A stretch of 57,402 nucleotides of DNA from positions 82,793 to 140,194 of the forward strand of contig JAFQRL010000025.1 of the NCBI GenBank assembly GCA_017410065.1, written 5' to 3'. Of the stretch, positions 35,077 to 44,169 are shown piece after piece; position 1 is the first letter of the stretch; each line of letters opens with the position of its first letter. The notes below the pieces were generated by a model. It was given only the letters and a program-made list of their open reading frames with translations, made no database searches and had not been told where the DNA came from. Origin of the DNA: Clostridia bacterium (GTDB taxonomy: Bacteria > Bacillota > Clostridia > Oscillospirales > CAG-272). The position numbers and the translations under genes are program-made.

Positions 35077-37842
35077 ATGAGTAACGAACAGAAGCCCAAG
35101 GTAGTAGATCAATACGCCCAAAGATATCCCAAAAAGGCGCGTGCGGGCAGAGGCGCCATTGTGAGCACGCCCCGTCTCGATCCCTTCTTTGAGGATCAGC
35201 CGCCCATCGAATTTATTGAGGACTTAAAGAAGCCCGTTCACGAGAGTGCGCCTATCGGCTTTGATAAATGTGGCAAGGCATCGGAGGGGCAGGTCGACTG
35301 CTCGGGCATTTACATAAAGACTCGTTTTCCGGACACAGAGGGGCTCCTTGAAACGGCTTACGCCGATTTTGAAAGGTTTATTTCCCTTTGCGGAATAAGC
35401 GGCGAGAGATATCCTTTAAGCTTCGTTTTGGGCGAGGTGTGCGGCTTTGAGAGCTACCGCATCGACGTTCGCAAGGATGGCTGCACCGTCACCGCCGAGG
35501 ACACGGAGGGCATCCGCCGTGCGATAGTATATCTTGAGGGCGTGCTCACGAAGAATGAGTGCCCGGCTCTTGACGAAGGAACGGAAACTCGCCGTCCCCA
35601 TATAAAAACCAGGATCACGAGAGGCTTCTTCTCTCCCACGAACCGTCCTCCCAAATTCGGAGACGAGCTTCTTGACGATATCGAATACTATCCCGACGAA
35701 TATCTCAACCGCTTAGCTCATTCGGGCACAAACGGTCTTTGGATATACACAAGCTTCCGCGCATTGGTTAAGACAGACTACTTCCCCGACGACGAGGCTC
35801 CGATCATAAAAAGGCGCGAAAAACTCGCACGGGTGGTGGCTAAATGTAAAAAATACGGTGTCGGAGTCTACGTTTTCGCCATTGAGCCTCTCGGACTTCT
35901 CGACCACGAGCACGAGCTTCATCCCGAATTTGCGGGAGCGGCAAAGCGTTTCCAATATCACCCCAACTGCTTAAGAGCCGAGCCTGTGGCAAATTATATT
36001 GCAGAGGCGACAGAGAAGCTTTTCAGAGCCATTCCCGATCTTGCGGGCTACATTGATATAACCGCAGGCGAGAGACCCACCAACTGCGCCTCGGGCGGCA
36101 ACTACAAAACCTGCCCAAGATGCAGAAATTATTCAAGAGGCGAAAACCTCGCCTTTGCCTGCGACAAGATCTGCGAGGGTATCCGCAGAGCGGGCACAGG
36201 AGCAAGATTTATCAGCTGGACCTACGGTCACAGATATTGGGATTATGGCGAGATAGATAAATATATCGAGGATCTTCCAAGTGACATTATCGCAATGCAG
36301 AACTTTGAGGACAGAGGCTACAATACTCAGCTTGGCAAGCCGAGGATAGCATACGATTACTGGCTCTCATATCCGGGACCCTCCGAGCTTTACGAGAAGA
36401 CCGCCGATATGACCTCCCGCTACGGCAAGGAGCTTTGGGCGAAGATGCAGGTAGTCACCTCTCACGAGGTGGCAACGGTGCCTTATATCCCCGCCCCCGG
36501 TCTTGTTTTCACTAAGTACAGCGCCGCAAGAGCTCTTGGAACAACGGGCGTTATGGAGTGCTGGTATTTCGGAAATTATCCTTCGATAATGAGCCGCGCC
36601 TCGGGCGAGCTTTCCTTCCGCGAGGAGATGGAGGATAAGGACGCCTTCCTTCTTGATTTCGCCGCAAGAAATTACGGAAAGACGATGGCACCGAAAATTG
36701 CCGCCGCCTGGCGCGAATTTGAGGAGGGCTACTTCCATTATCCCACAAACATTATGTTTTCCTACTACGGTCCAATGCACGACGGCGTTGTGTGGGAGCT
36801 TTCGCTCTTGCCGAAAAACCTTGCGCTTTCCCGCTCCTGGCAGCTTGTTGATAAGCCCAACGGAGACAGGATCGGCGAGTCCTTCTATCGCGGTCACACC
36901 ATAGACGAGATAATCACCCTCGCGGGCATTATGAAGGAGCACTGGGAGCGGGGTATGAAATATCTGCCCGAGGATGCGGGCGAGATCCTCACGGTCTCGG
37001 AGTGTATCGGTCTGCTTTACAGCTCGGGCAAAAATATAATGGAATTCTATAAGCTGCGCGGCGATCTCGGCAGAGAGCGGGGGGACGTGTCCGAAATTCT
37101 TGAAAAAATGCACTCCCTCGTGCTTGACGAGAAGCGCAATTCGGCGCGGATGATAGAGCTTTGCGAGGAAGATAAGAGGCTCGGCTACCACTCCGAGGCG
37201 GAGGGCTTCAAGTTCTTCCCGAAGAAGCTCCGCTCAAGAATTGAGAGCCTTGATAAGCTTCTTTCGGAGGAATTCCCCGTCGTTCGTGAAAGGATAGCGG
37301 CAGGCAAGCATCCTCTCGGCTATTACTTCGCAGAAGGCGAGGAGGCATACCTCATCGGCAGCGGCAAGGAGGAGCCCATCGGTGAGTCGGGCAGCTTCCT
37401 TGTAAGCGTTGAGGGTGATAAGCTCCGCCTTGACGTTAAGACCTACCCCTCCGCCGTAATCAAGCTTTGCTACGAATTTGAGCCAGGCTTCCCCGACCCG
37501 GGCGTTATGTTTGGCTCGGATAATTTCTCAAACCACGACGAGCTTGCAAACACTCTCTCGGGCGACCTTATTTTCCTTCCCTCCGCGGCGTCTCACGAAT
37601 CGGTGGTCGGAGAAAACGAGAAGCTTGAGATAGCCAAATACCGCCACGAAAAGTGTCTCACGGAGGATGGCGTTATCCACACCGTCTGGCGCGATATCCC
37701 AAGAGAAAGATGGGACGGCACGGGTGCTATCAAGATGAATATCTCAATTGACGGCGACTTCTGGAAGGATTCCTCAAATCCCACCTACACCCTCGGCAAG
37801 GAGGAGCAGTCTCCCGACGAATACGGCTTCCTTATTATGTAA
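35077..37842 (+). CDS. Putative GH20-related glycoside hydrolase, cytoplasmic
   Basis: The 921-residue protein lacks a signal peptide. Residues ~110-170 (YPLSFVLGEVCGFESYRIDV, then TAEDTEGIRRAIVYLEG) resemble the zincin-like domain that precedes GH20 hexosaminidase barrels. The central ~190-600 region looks like a TIM barrel (IKTRITRGFFSPTNRPPKFG, GVYVFAIEPLGL, GYIDITAGERPTNC, ARFISWTYGHRYWDYGE), though the usual GH20 HxGxDE motif is not plain. CPRCRNY is a possible metal or structural site. The C-terminal ~200 residues look like a beta-sandwich. It probably acts on an amino-sugar or related glycoside, by analogy. It starts a run of plus-strand carbohydrate genes. Confidence 0.6.
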   Translation: MSNEQKPKVVDQYAQRYPKKARAGRGAIVSTPRLDPFFEDQPPIEFIEDLKKPVHESAPIGFDKCGKASEGQVDCSGIYIKTRFPDTEGLLETAYADFERFISLCGISGERYPLSFVLGEVCGFESYRIDVRKDGCTVTAEDTEGIRRAIVYLEGVLTKNECPALDEGTETRRPHIKTRITRGFFSPTNRPPKFGDELLDDIEYYPDEYLNRLAHSGTNGLWIYTSFRALVKTDYFPDDEAPIIKRREKLARVVAKCKKYGVGVYVFAIEPLGLLDHEHELHPEFAGAAKRFQYHPNCLRAEPVANYIAEATEKLFRAIPDLAGYIDITAGERPTNCASGGNYKTCPRCRNYSRGENLAFACDKICEGIRRAGTGARFISWTYGHRYWDYGEIDKYIEDLPSDIIAMQNFEDRGYNTQLGKPRIAYDYWLSYPGPSELYEKTADMTSRYGKELWAKMQVVTSHEVATVPYIPAPGLVFTKYSAARALGTTGVMECWYFGNYPSIMSRASGELSFREEMEDKDAFLLDFAARNYGKTMAPKIAAAWREFEEGYFHYPTNIMFSYYGPMHDGVVWELSLLPKNLALSRSWQLVDKPNGDRIGESFYRGHTIDEIITLAGIMKEHWERGMKYLPEDAGEILTVSECIGLLYSSGKNIMEFYKLRGDLGRERGDVSEILEKMHSLVLDEKRNSARMIELCEEDKRLGYHSEAEGFKFFPKKLRSRIESLDKLLSEEFPVVRERIAAGKHPLGYYFAEGEEAYLIGSGKEEPIGESGSFLVSVEGDKLRLDVKTYPSAVIKLCYEFEPGFPDPGVMFGSDNFSNHDELANTLSGDLIFLPSAASHESVVGENEKLEIAKYRHEKCLTEDGVIHTVWRDIPRERWDGTGAIKMNISIDGDFWKDSSNPTYTLGKEEQSPDEYGFLIM

Positions 37843-37860
37843 TTCAGATTTTAAATAAAA

Positions 37861-37901
37861 TTGGTAGATCCCGTTTCACAAAAAGGAACGGGATTTACCA
37901 A
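37861..37901 (+). terminator. Hairpin after the 921-residue hydrolase gene
   Basis: TTGGTAGATCCCGTT pairs with AACGGGATTTACCAA; the T-run is weak. Confidence 0.6.
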
Positions 37902-37983
37902 ACATAAATCGTTTTTTCCGCTTTTATTTTCTTTTCGGAGATGCTAGAATAGTTGTAAAAAACAAACCGAAAGGAATAAAAAA

Positions 37984-38808
37984 ATGGAAACCTTCCGCGA
38001 CAAACTCTGGCTTATGGGTGAAGACCCCGACGGTCACTATTCGGACGACGGCGAGACCGGTCTCCCAAATCAATATAACCTTCCAGGTCATTCGAGAATG
38101 ACGGCAATAGAGGGGCTATTCTATCTTGATATTCCCAATATGTGCCGAGTGCGTATTAAGGGAACACCTATGCCTCCATACGACCAGCATACCGAGGCTA
38201 TGCGCCCCTGCAGAGAGGTTACGTGGTCTATTCTCGGCGCAGGCAGCTCCACATTTGACGATTGGGTGGACGTTGACGAGGTTATAAAGCAGGCTAATAA
38301 ATTCGAGAACGTGACAGGCGGCTTTTACGACGACTTCTTTGGTAAGAACCGCAGAACCGTCTACCCACCCGAAAGGCTTCGTGAAATACGCCAAAGATGC
38401 GACGAGCGCGTTATCGGGAAAAAGCTCAACATGTGGGTAACTCTCTACGAATACAATCTGGAACAGATCCCCGATATTAAGCCCTGGCTTGACGAGTTCG
38501 ACTATATAACCCTTTGGGTATGGTACGGCAAAAATCTTGAAAAGATGGAGAGCTACTACGAGCAGGTCTTTGAGATGTGTCCCGACAAAAAGGTCGTTGC
38601 GGGAATGTTTATGTATAACTACGGCGAAAGATGCCCGATGAGTGTCTCGCAAATGAAACGTCAGGGCGATTATTTTCTCTCGCTGATGCGCGAGGGCAAG
38701 ATTGACGGAATTATGTTCGTTGGAAATCCCATCTGTGACCTTGGGCTCGAAGCGGTTGAATGGACAAGGAATTGGATAAAAGAGCATAGGGACGATATCA
38801 TTGGTTGA
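37984..38808 (+). CDS. Uncharacterised 274-residue protein, probable TIM-barrel type
   Basis: The protein starts behind AAAGGA. I do not recognise a family. Segments such as DYITLWVWYGKN, KKVVAGMFMYNYGE and KIDGIMFVGNPICDLG look like alternating strands and helices of a barrel, with many Trp, Tyr, Asp and Glu residues suitable for sugar binding. It has no signal peptide or membrane segment. It lies between two putative glycosidases and a MATE gene in the same direction, so a role in carbohydrate handling is possible. Function unknown. Confidence 0.7.
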   Translation: METFRDKLWLMGEDPDGHYSDDGETGLPNQYNLPGHSRMTAIEGLFYLDIPNMCRVRIKGTPMPPYDQHTEAMRPCREVTWSILGAGSSTFDDWVDVDEVIKQANKFENVTGGFYDDFFGKNRRTVYPPERLREIRQRCDERVIGKKLNMWVTLYEYNLEQIPDIKPWLDEFDYITLWVWYGKNLEKMESYYEQVFEMCPDKKVVAGMFMYNYGERCPMSVSQMKRQGDYFLSLMREGKIDGIMFVGNPICDLGLEAVEWTRNWIKEHRDDIIG

Positions 38809-38873
38809 TTATTGTTTTATTGCATCTTTTCAACTTGCTTGATCTACTGTTTAAAGCTTAATTAAAGGTATTT

Positions 38874-38894
38874 GCAAATAATTATTTACATATT
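38874..38894 (+). repeat. Dispersed A+T-rich element, copy 1 (before MATE gene)
   Basis: GCAAATAATTATTTACATAT; near-identical copies lie at 42034-42054 and 47623-47643, all in the same orientation. This copy ends 15 bases before the MATE start. Confidence 0.5.
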
Positions 38895-38909
38895 TGAGGA
38901 TTTTCTTTA

Positions 38910-40313
38910 ATGACTTTAAGAAAAAAGTTTTTTGGAGACCGTGCTTTTTATAAAAAAGTTCTTGCGGTCTCCGTGCCTATAATGGTACAAAACGGAATAA
39001 CAAACCTTGTAGGTATGCTCGATAACGTGATGGTCGGCACTCTGGGCACAGAGGCTATGTCCGGCGTTTCCATAGTCAATCAGCTATTATTCGTTTTCAG
39101 TATGGTTATCTTCGGAGCGGGTGCGGCAGGTGGAATATTCACCTCTCAATATCACGGTGCAAGGGATACGGACGGTGTGAGATACACCTTCAGAATTAAG
39201 ACTTATATCAACGTCGCCATTGCCGCGCTTACAGTTTTGCTCCTGGCACTTTTCGGCAAGGAGGCAATATCCTTCTTCCTTCATTCTGGAAGCGCATCGG
39301 GCGACCTTGAATTGACTCTTGAATACGGTCGGAGCTATCTTTGGATAATGCTGATCGGAATTCTGCCATACGCCACATCCCAGGTATATGCCTCCACACT
39401 CAGAGAAACCGAGGAAGCGGCGCTCCCGATGTACTCGGGCTTACTTGCTATTGCCGTAAACTGCTCTCTCAACTTCGTGCTTATCTTCGGACTTCTGGGT
39501 TTTCCCGCGCTCGGAGTTGTCGGCGCGGCTATTGCAACCGTTATTTCACGATTTGCCGAGCTTATATTCCTTATTATCAAGGTACATCTTTCAAAAAGCA
39601 AATATCCGTTTATCAAGGGAGTTTTCCGCTCCCTCAGGGTGCCTCGCACGCTTGTTTTGGGGATCGTGACAAAAGGCTTTCCGCTTCTTTTCAACGAGCT
39701 TATATGGTCGCTTGCTATGACGGTTAAGACCCATTGCCTCTCGATGGCGGGGCTTGATGCGGTTGCGGCTATAAATATTCAAACGACAATGTTCAACGTT
39801 CTGAATATAACCTATTTAGCGCTTGGAAATTCAATAGCGATCATCGTTGGAAATCTTCTTGGTGCTGGTCGGCTTGAAGAAGCCAAGGACGCGGATCGTA
39901 AGCTACTTGTTTTCGCCACGCTTACAGGTGCTCTTATGGGTGCTTTCCAGATTGGAATATCACCGTTTTTCCCAATGCTTTATAACACAAGCTCCTCGGT
40001 TCGCTCGCTTGCAACCTATATGCTTATTATCTCAGGGCTTTCAATGCCCTTGAATGCGCTTGCGGTATCAACCTATTACACCATTCGCTCGGGAGGTCTC
40101 GCGTTACTGACAATGCTTTTCGACTGCGTTTACGCCTGGGCGTTCACGGTAAGTGTAGCTTTTGTTCTTGCGTACTTCACCGACGTTGGAATACACGCAT
40201 TGTTTGCCGTCGTTACGTTTGTTGAGTGCTCAAAATGCTTCCTTGGCTTAGCACTGGTTTCAAAGGTGCGCTGGGCAAGACAGCTGACCGTGAGGGGCGA
40301 GGTTGCAAAATAA
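38910..40313 (+). CDS. MATE-family multidrug/organic cation efflux transporter
   Basis: The 467-residue protein has the length and about 12 hydrophobic helices of MATE transporters, with typical starts of both halves (FYKKVLAVSVPIMVQNGITN and VLGIVTKGFPLLFNELIWS) and the GxEAMSGVSIVNQ pattern after TM1. It exchanges Na+ or H+ for small molecules across the membrane. Among glycosidases it may export metabolites or drugs; the substrate cannot be told. A TGAGGA site lies upstream of the start, and a copy of a dispersed A+T-rich element lies just before it. Confidence 0.93.
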   Translation: MTLRKKFFGDRAFYKKVLAVSVPIMVQNGITNLVGMLDNVMVGTLGTEAMSGVSIVNQLLFVFSMVIFGAGAAGGIFTSQYHGARDTDGVRYTFRIKTYINVAIAALTVLLLALFGKEAISFFLHSGSASGDLELTLEYGRSYLWIMLIGILPYATSQVYASTLRETEEAALPMYSGLLAIAVNCSLNFVLIFGLLGFPALGVVGAAIATVISRFAELIFLIIKVHLSKSKYPFIKGVFRSLRVPRTLVLGIVTKGFPLLFNELIWSLAMTVKTHCLSMAGLDAVAAINIQTTMFNVLNITYLALGNSIAIIVGNLLGAGRLEEAKDADRKLLVFATLTGALMGAFQIGISPFFPMLYNTSSSVRSLATYMLIISGLSMPLNALAVSTYYTIRSGGLALLTMLFDCVYAWAFTVSVAFVLAYFTDVGIHALFAVVTFVECSKCFLGLALVSKVRWARQLTVRGEVAK

Positions 40314-40407
40314 ACAATATAATGCAGCTTTTTCGTAATATTGTCTATTGTTTTTATTTTCCGATTCGTGTATTATTAAGTTAACACCTCTACAAGGAGA
40401 ATATCTG

Positions 40408-42015
40408 ATGAATATAAAAACGCTCTGCGCTCATATAGACTGCTCAAGAAACGCGGTAATGAAAAAGGAATCCTTAAAGGAGTTCCTTAAAATTCTTTCC
40501 AAAATGGGCTATAATGCTGTAATGCTATACACCGAGGATACCTACGAGATACCCGAATACCCCTTTTTCGGTTATATGCGTGGCAGATACACCGCAGACG
40601 ATCTTCGTGAAATAGATGATTTTGCGGCAGAGCTCGGAATGGAGCTGATTCCCTGCATTCAGGTGCTCGGTCATCTTGAAATGGCACTGAAGTGGGATTT
40701 TCTTCCAAAGGAATCCATAGATATAATTATGCCCGACGACGAGCGGACCTATGAGTTTATCGACCGCGCCTTAGGGGCGCTTTCAGGCGCAATAAGATCG
40801 AGAAAGATACACATCGGTCTTGACGAAGCGTTTGGTCTCGGATCGGGCAATTTAATGAAAAAAAACGGATACGAGCCTGCCATAAGCATTATAAAAAGGC
40901 ATCTTTCAAGGATAGTTAAGATTGCCGAAAAATATGGCTACACAATGCTGGCTTGGTCTGATATGTTCTTCCGCGAATGGAACGACGGTGCTTATTGGAT
41001 CGAGAAAAAGGAGATCCCCGCCGAGGTTATAGCCTCTGTTCCCGAGTGCGTTATCCCCGTTTATTGGGATTACTACTCCACCGATTTCGCCCGATACGAC
41101 GCAATGCTCTCAAACCACAAGCAGCTTTCCGAGAATAGCTGGTTTGCAGGTGCAGTTTGGGGCTGGCGAGGAATGATCCCATATAACAACTTTTCAATAA
41201 AGACTATGACACCCGCCCTTGATGCTTGCGAGAAAAACCAAACTGAAAATATAATGATATGCATCTGGGGTGACGACGGCAATGAATGCTCAAGATACTC
41301 TCATCTTCCCGCGCTTTATTACATTGCAAAATACGCGCAGGGCGAAAAAGATATCGAAAAGATAAAGCAGGGATTTGAAGAAACGTTCGGCGTTCCCTTT
41401 GATTCGTATATGGAGATCGACGAGCCAAACCGCCCAGGCAACCCGAATTTCGGCAATTGCGATATGAACCCCTCGCGGCACATGCTTTATTCGGATTATT
41501 TTAACGGCTTCAGAGATGCCCACGTAATAGTGGATGACGAAAAATATTTTGCCGCTTACGCAAAGAGGCTGGACAAAATTTCAGACACCCTCTCCCCGCT
41601 TTTCGCCCCTGCGTTCAGATCTGCGGCGGCGCTTTGCAGAGTTTTAGACAAAAAATATGCCCTCGGTGTTAAAACACGAGCAGCATATAAGTCGGGCGAC
41701 AAGGCGGCGCTTGCCGAGCTCATTCGCGATTACTACGCACCGCTTCCCGCACTTATTGAGCAGTATCACAAATTGTTCAAGGCGCAGTGGGATGCGGAAA
41801 ACAGACCCTCTGGCTTTGATCTTCAGGATCTGAGGCTTGGCGGACTGCTTATGCGAACGAAGACCTGCACGCAAAGGCTTTGCGATTACGTCGAGGGAAG
41901 ACTTGATAAAATAGACGAGCTTGAGGTTGAGCTTTTGGAGATGCCTACCTACTCATACGGAAAATGGCGCTCCGGAAAATATCTGTTCACCCCAAACGTT
42001 TTCGAGGGAACTTAA
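40408..42015 (+). CDS. GH20-family beta-N-acetylhexosaminidase-like protein
   Basis: I start at ATG 40408, behind AAGGAGA. The 535-residue protein is a GH20 barrel without the zincin-like N-terminal domain, like the GcnA subgroup of Firmicutes. The catalytic Asp-Glu pair is visible as KIHIGLDEAFGLG (D139-E140); other family features are GYNAVMLYTEDTYEIPEYP, FAAELGMELIPCIQVLGHL and YTMLAWSDMFFR. GH20 enzymes remove terminal GlcNAc or GalNAc with help from the substrate N-acetyl group. No signal peptide: it should act on imported oligosaccharides. It precedes an AraC regulator in the same direction, which probably controls it. Confidence 0.88.
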   Translation: MNIKTLCAHIDCSRNAVMKKESLKEFLKILSKMGYNAVMLYTEDTYEIPEYPFFGYMRGRYTADDLREIDDFAAELGMELIPCIQVLGHLEMALKWDFLPKESIDIIMPDDERTYEFIDRALGALSGAIRSRKIHIGLDEAFGLGSGNLMKKNGYEPAISIIKRHLSRIVKIAEKYGYTMLAWSDMFFREWNDGAYWIEKKEIPAEVIASVPECVIPVYWDYYSTDFARYDAMLSNHKQLSENSWFAGAVWGWRGMIPYNNFSIKTMTPALDACEKNQTENIMICIWGDDGNECSRYSHLPALYYIAKYAQGEKDIEKIKQGFEETFGVPFDSYMEIDEPNRPGNPNFGNCDMNPSRHMLYSDYFNGFRDAHVIVDDEKYFAAYAKRLDKISDTLSPLFAPAFRSAAALCRVLDKKYALGVKTRAAYKSGDKAALAELIRDYYAPLPALIEQYHKLFKAQWDAENRPSGFDLQDLRLGGLLMRTKTCTQRLCDYVEGRLDKIDELEVELLEMPTYSYGKWRSGKYLFTPNVFEGT

Positions 42016-42033
42016 ATCAAAATTTGGCAAAAT

Positions 42034-42054
42034 GCTAATAATTATTTACAAATT
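42034..42054 (+). repeat. Dispersed A+T-rich element, copy 2 (before araC-type gene)
   Basis: GCTAATAATTATTTACAAAT, ending ten bases before the AraC-type start. It matches the copies at 38.87 and 47.62 kb. Confidence 0.5.
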
Positions 42055-42064
42055 GTAGGTGTTT

Positions 42065-42934
42065 ATGAAAATTTCGAGTGCGCCCCCTATGCTCTCATCA
42101 GATGATATTTTCGAGGGCAACAAAGATTTCTTTATTCATCTTTCCACCGATTATAAGTATTTTGAAAACAAACTCCACAGTCACGAATTCGTGGAGATAT
42201 CTCATATTATTTCGGGAGAAGCCGAGCACGAGATCGGCGGTATAAAATACAAGGTACACAGGGGTGATCTTATAGCCATCAGGCGCGGTGTTCCTCACAC
42301 CTTCCGTCCTATTGAATGCGATGAGCCATTTGTGGCATACGATCTTATGTTCACAGAGAATTTTCTTTTGCAAAGATCCTTTGGAGATAGCTTCGATTAT
42401 GCTCTTGACGTTCTTTTCGGCAGGACGGGAAACCATAACGATATTCATCTTGCAGGAGGCGGCTATCAGATTTTCGGCGAGATTTTTCACCGAATATACA
42501 CCGAATTTCGGACACGTCATAGCGGCTACCTAGATCTTATTCGAGCCTACGTCACCGAGCTGATCATAAATCTTTTCAGGCGGCTTGAAGATGATAGCTA
42601 CGCAAAATTCTCATCAAGAATAAAGGATGCGGTCCGAAGCACGACCGCGTTTATAGACGAAAACTTCAAGGATCATCTGACCCTTGAGGACCTATCGACA
42701 AGAATATTTTTCTCCAAGGATTATCTTGGAAAAGCGTTCAGGGAGATCACGGGTATGACGGTGATCGCCTATATTCAAAAGGTAAGGCTTTCGGAAGCTT
42801 GCAGACTACTTTCGGAGACCGACAAGACCGTCTCGGAGATTGCCGAGCTTTCGGGATTTGGGGATCTGAAATCCTTCTACACCGTTTTCAAACGCACAAT
42901 GAATACAACACCCAGAAAATATCGTGGGGAATAA
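42065..42934 (+). CDS. AraC-family transcriptional regulator with cupin sensor
   Basis: I start at ATG 42065, six bases after AGG; a GTG at 42059 is in frame but lies in the ribosome site. The 289-residue protein has an N-terminal cupin (HSHEFVEISHIISGEAEHEI, then HRGDLIAIRRGVPHTF) that should bind a sugar-like ligand, and two C-terminal helix-turn-helix motifs (LTLEDLSTRIFFSKDYLGKA and KTVSEIAELSGFGDLKSFYT) of the AraC type ending in TPRKYRG. Such proteins activate catabolic genes. Its location after the GH20 and before the converging esterase trio suggests control of this region. Confidence 0.93.
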   Translation: MKISSAPPMLSSDDIFEGNKDFFIHLSTDYKYFENKLHSHEFVEISHIISGEAEHEIGGIKYKVHRGDLIAIRRGVPHTFRPIECDEPFVAYDLMFTENFLLQRSFGDSFDYALDVLFGRTGNHNDIHLAGGGYQIFGEIFHRIYTEFRTRHSGYLDLIRAYVTELIINLFRRLEDDSYAKFSSRIKDAVRSTTAFIDENFKDHLTLEDLSTRIFFSKDYLGKAFREITGMTVIAYIQKVRLSEACRLLSETDKTVSEIAELSGFGDLKSFYTVFKRTMNTTPRKYRGE

Positions 42935-42990
42935 GCATTTCAAAATAAAAACGCCGAGAAATTATCCCGGATAACAATGTTTTCCAATAT

Positions 42991-43046
42991 AAAAAGACCC
43001 GAGGCAATAAGATATGCAAACGACATATCAGAGCCTTGGGTCTTTT
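42991..43046. terminator. Bidirectional terminator between AraC and SGNH genes
   Basis: AAAAAGACCC-GAGGC pairs with GCCTTGGGTCTTTT, with an inner stem GATATG / CATATC. Confidence 0.85.
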
Positions 43047-43054
43047 ATTATTTC

Positions 43055-44095
43055 TTATTTAAGTATCTTTTCAAGCACCTTTGCAACGCCCTTTGCCATA
43101 TAGAAGAAGCCGAGGTCGGTGGGATGCACGCCGTCAACGGTGAAGTCGTTGGAAAGACCGTCGAAGAAGGATGAGCCGTCTATAAAGTATACGTTCTTAT
43201 CACCTGCCGCGATCGCATCATCGTAGGTCTTTTTAATAGCGGCAAATCTTGAATCTCTATCCTGCGAGGGAATAACGTCGGGGCGGGTTATGATGATGAT
43301 GGGGAGAGTCGGATGCTTCGCTCTGACGATATTGAACATTCTGGCGTGAGTCTCAAGAAGATATTCCGCATTTCTTGCGTTATAATCATAGTCGTAAACG
43401 AAGGCGGACATATCAAGGCTTGCAACGTATTCTGCGATTTCGACCTCGCCCTTTGCGGAGCCGCCAAAGCCAAGGTTATGATGGTTGCAGTCAAGCATAC
43501 GGCTGATCTGCGCCTCATAGGTCATACCGGGTCTTGTGCAGCAGCCGCCGTTGGTGATAGAGGAGCCGTAGTAGACCACGGGTGTCTCGATTTTATAGGG
43601 CTTGGCGGGGGAGAGTGTCGCATTTTCATCAATTCCGACGTAGAAGGAGCGCACGCCCGAATAGAGAGGGAAATGAATGGTTATCTCGCGCTCGCAGGCA
43701 TCGCCGAGCTGGACTATCGCCTCAAGATTTCCCTCGCCCTGATGGAAAGGAGGAAGGAGAGATTTCTTGAAAACGCCGTCTGCATAAACGTCAAGACCCA
43801 TAGTGCCAACAACGGTCATCATAGCGATCTGCTCAACGTTGTGAAGATCAAGCTTAACAGCAACGTAGGGGCTATTCGTCTTAAAGCGAACTCTGCCGCC
43901 TGCGGTCTGGGAGCACTTCTGAATAATATTTTTGCTGACAGTTTCAGCCACGGGGCGAGGCACACGATAGTACATATCGCCGTCGCGCCACACTCCGTAT
44001 ATCTTGAAGGGAGAGTCGTCTATATCATAAAACTTTATCCCCTCCACGGAAATTTTGGTTGGAACTATCATATTCTTGTCAACCTGATTTGCCAT
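43055..44095 (-). CDS. SGNH hydrolase with N-terminal GxDLY-type domain (paralogue 1)
   Basis: The 346-residue protein has an N-terminal beta domain (about 15-165), with GLDVYADG matching the GxDLY motif that names this domain in SGNH esterases, and a C-terminal SGNH domain: YYGSSIT (nucleophile S179), NLGFGGSAKGE (block II), and DGVHPTDLGFF with D321 and H324. It has no signal peptide. Relatives are esterases, often removing acetyl groups from sugars. It is the last of three tandem minus-strand paralogues (43.1-46.4 kb), with 74 bases to the next one. The shared block YDYDYNARN differs from the DHNAP of its neighbours, so substrate use may differ. Confidence 0.9.
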   Translation of the reverse strand: MANQVDKNMIVPTKISVEGIKFYDIDDSPFKIYGVWRDGDMYYRVPRPVAETVSKNIIQKCSQTAGGRVRFKTNSPYVAVKLDLHNVEQIAMMTVVGTMGLDVYADGVFKKSLLPPFHQGEGNLEAIVQLGDACEREITIHFPLYSGVRSFYVGIDENATLSPAKPYKIETPVVYYGSSITNGGCCTRPGMTYEAQISRMLDCNHHNLGFGGSAKGEVEIAEYVASLDMSAFVYDYDYNARNAEYLLETHARMFNIVRAKHPTLPIIIITRPDVIPSQDRDSRFAAIKKTYDDAIAAGDKNVYFIDGSSFFDGLSNDFTVDGVHPTDLGFFYMAKGVAKVLEKILK

Positions 44096-44169
44096 TTCAA
44101 TTTACCTTCCTTTTATATGTTTTAAAAAAATCAAATTGTTTTAAAGCATTGCTTAAAAAGCGCATTATG

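Noticed and set aside
43313..44125. A 270-codon plus-strand frame across the first SGNH paralogue
   Set aside because: Antisense to a gene with all catalytic blocks; similar frames over the other two paralogues (for example 45322-46023) reflect shared sequence.
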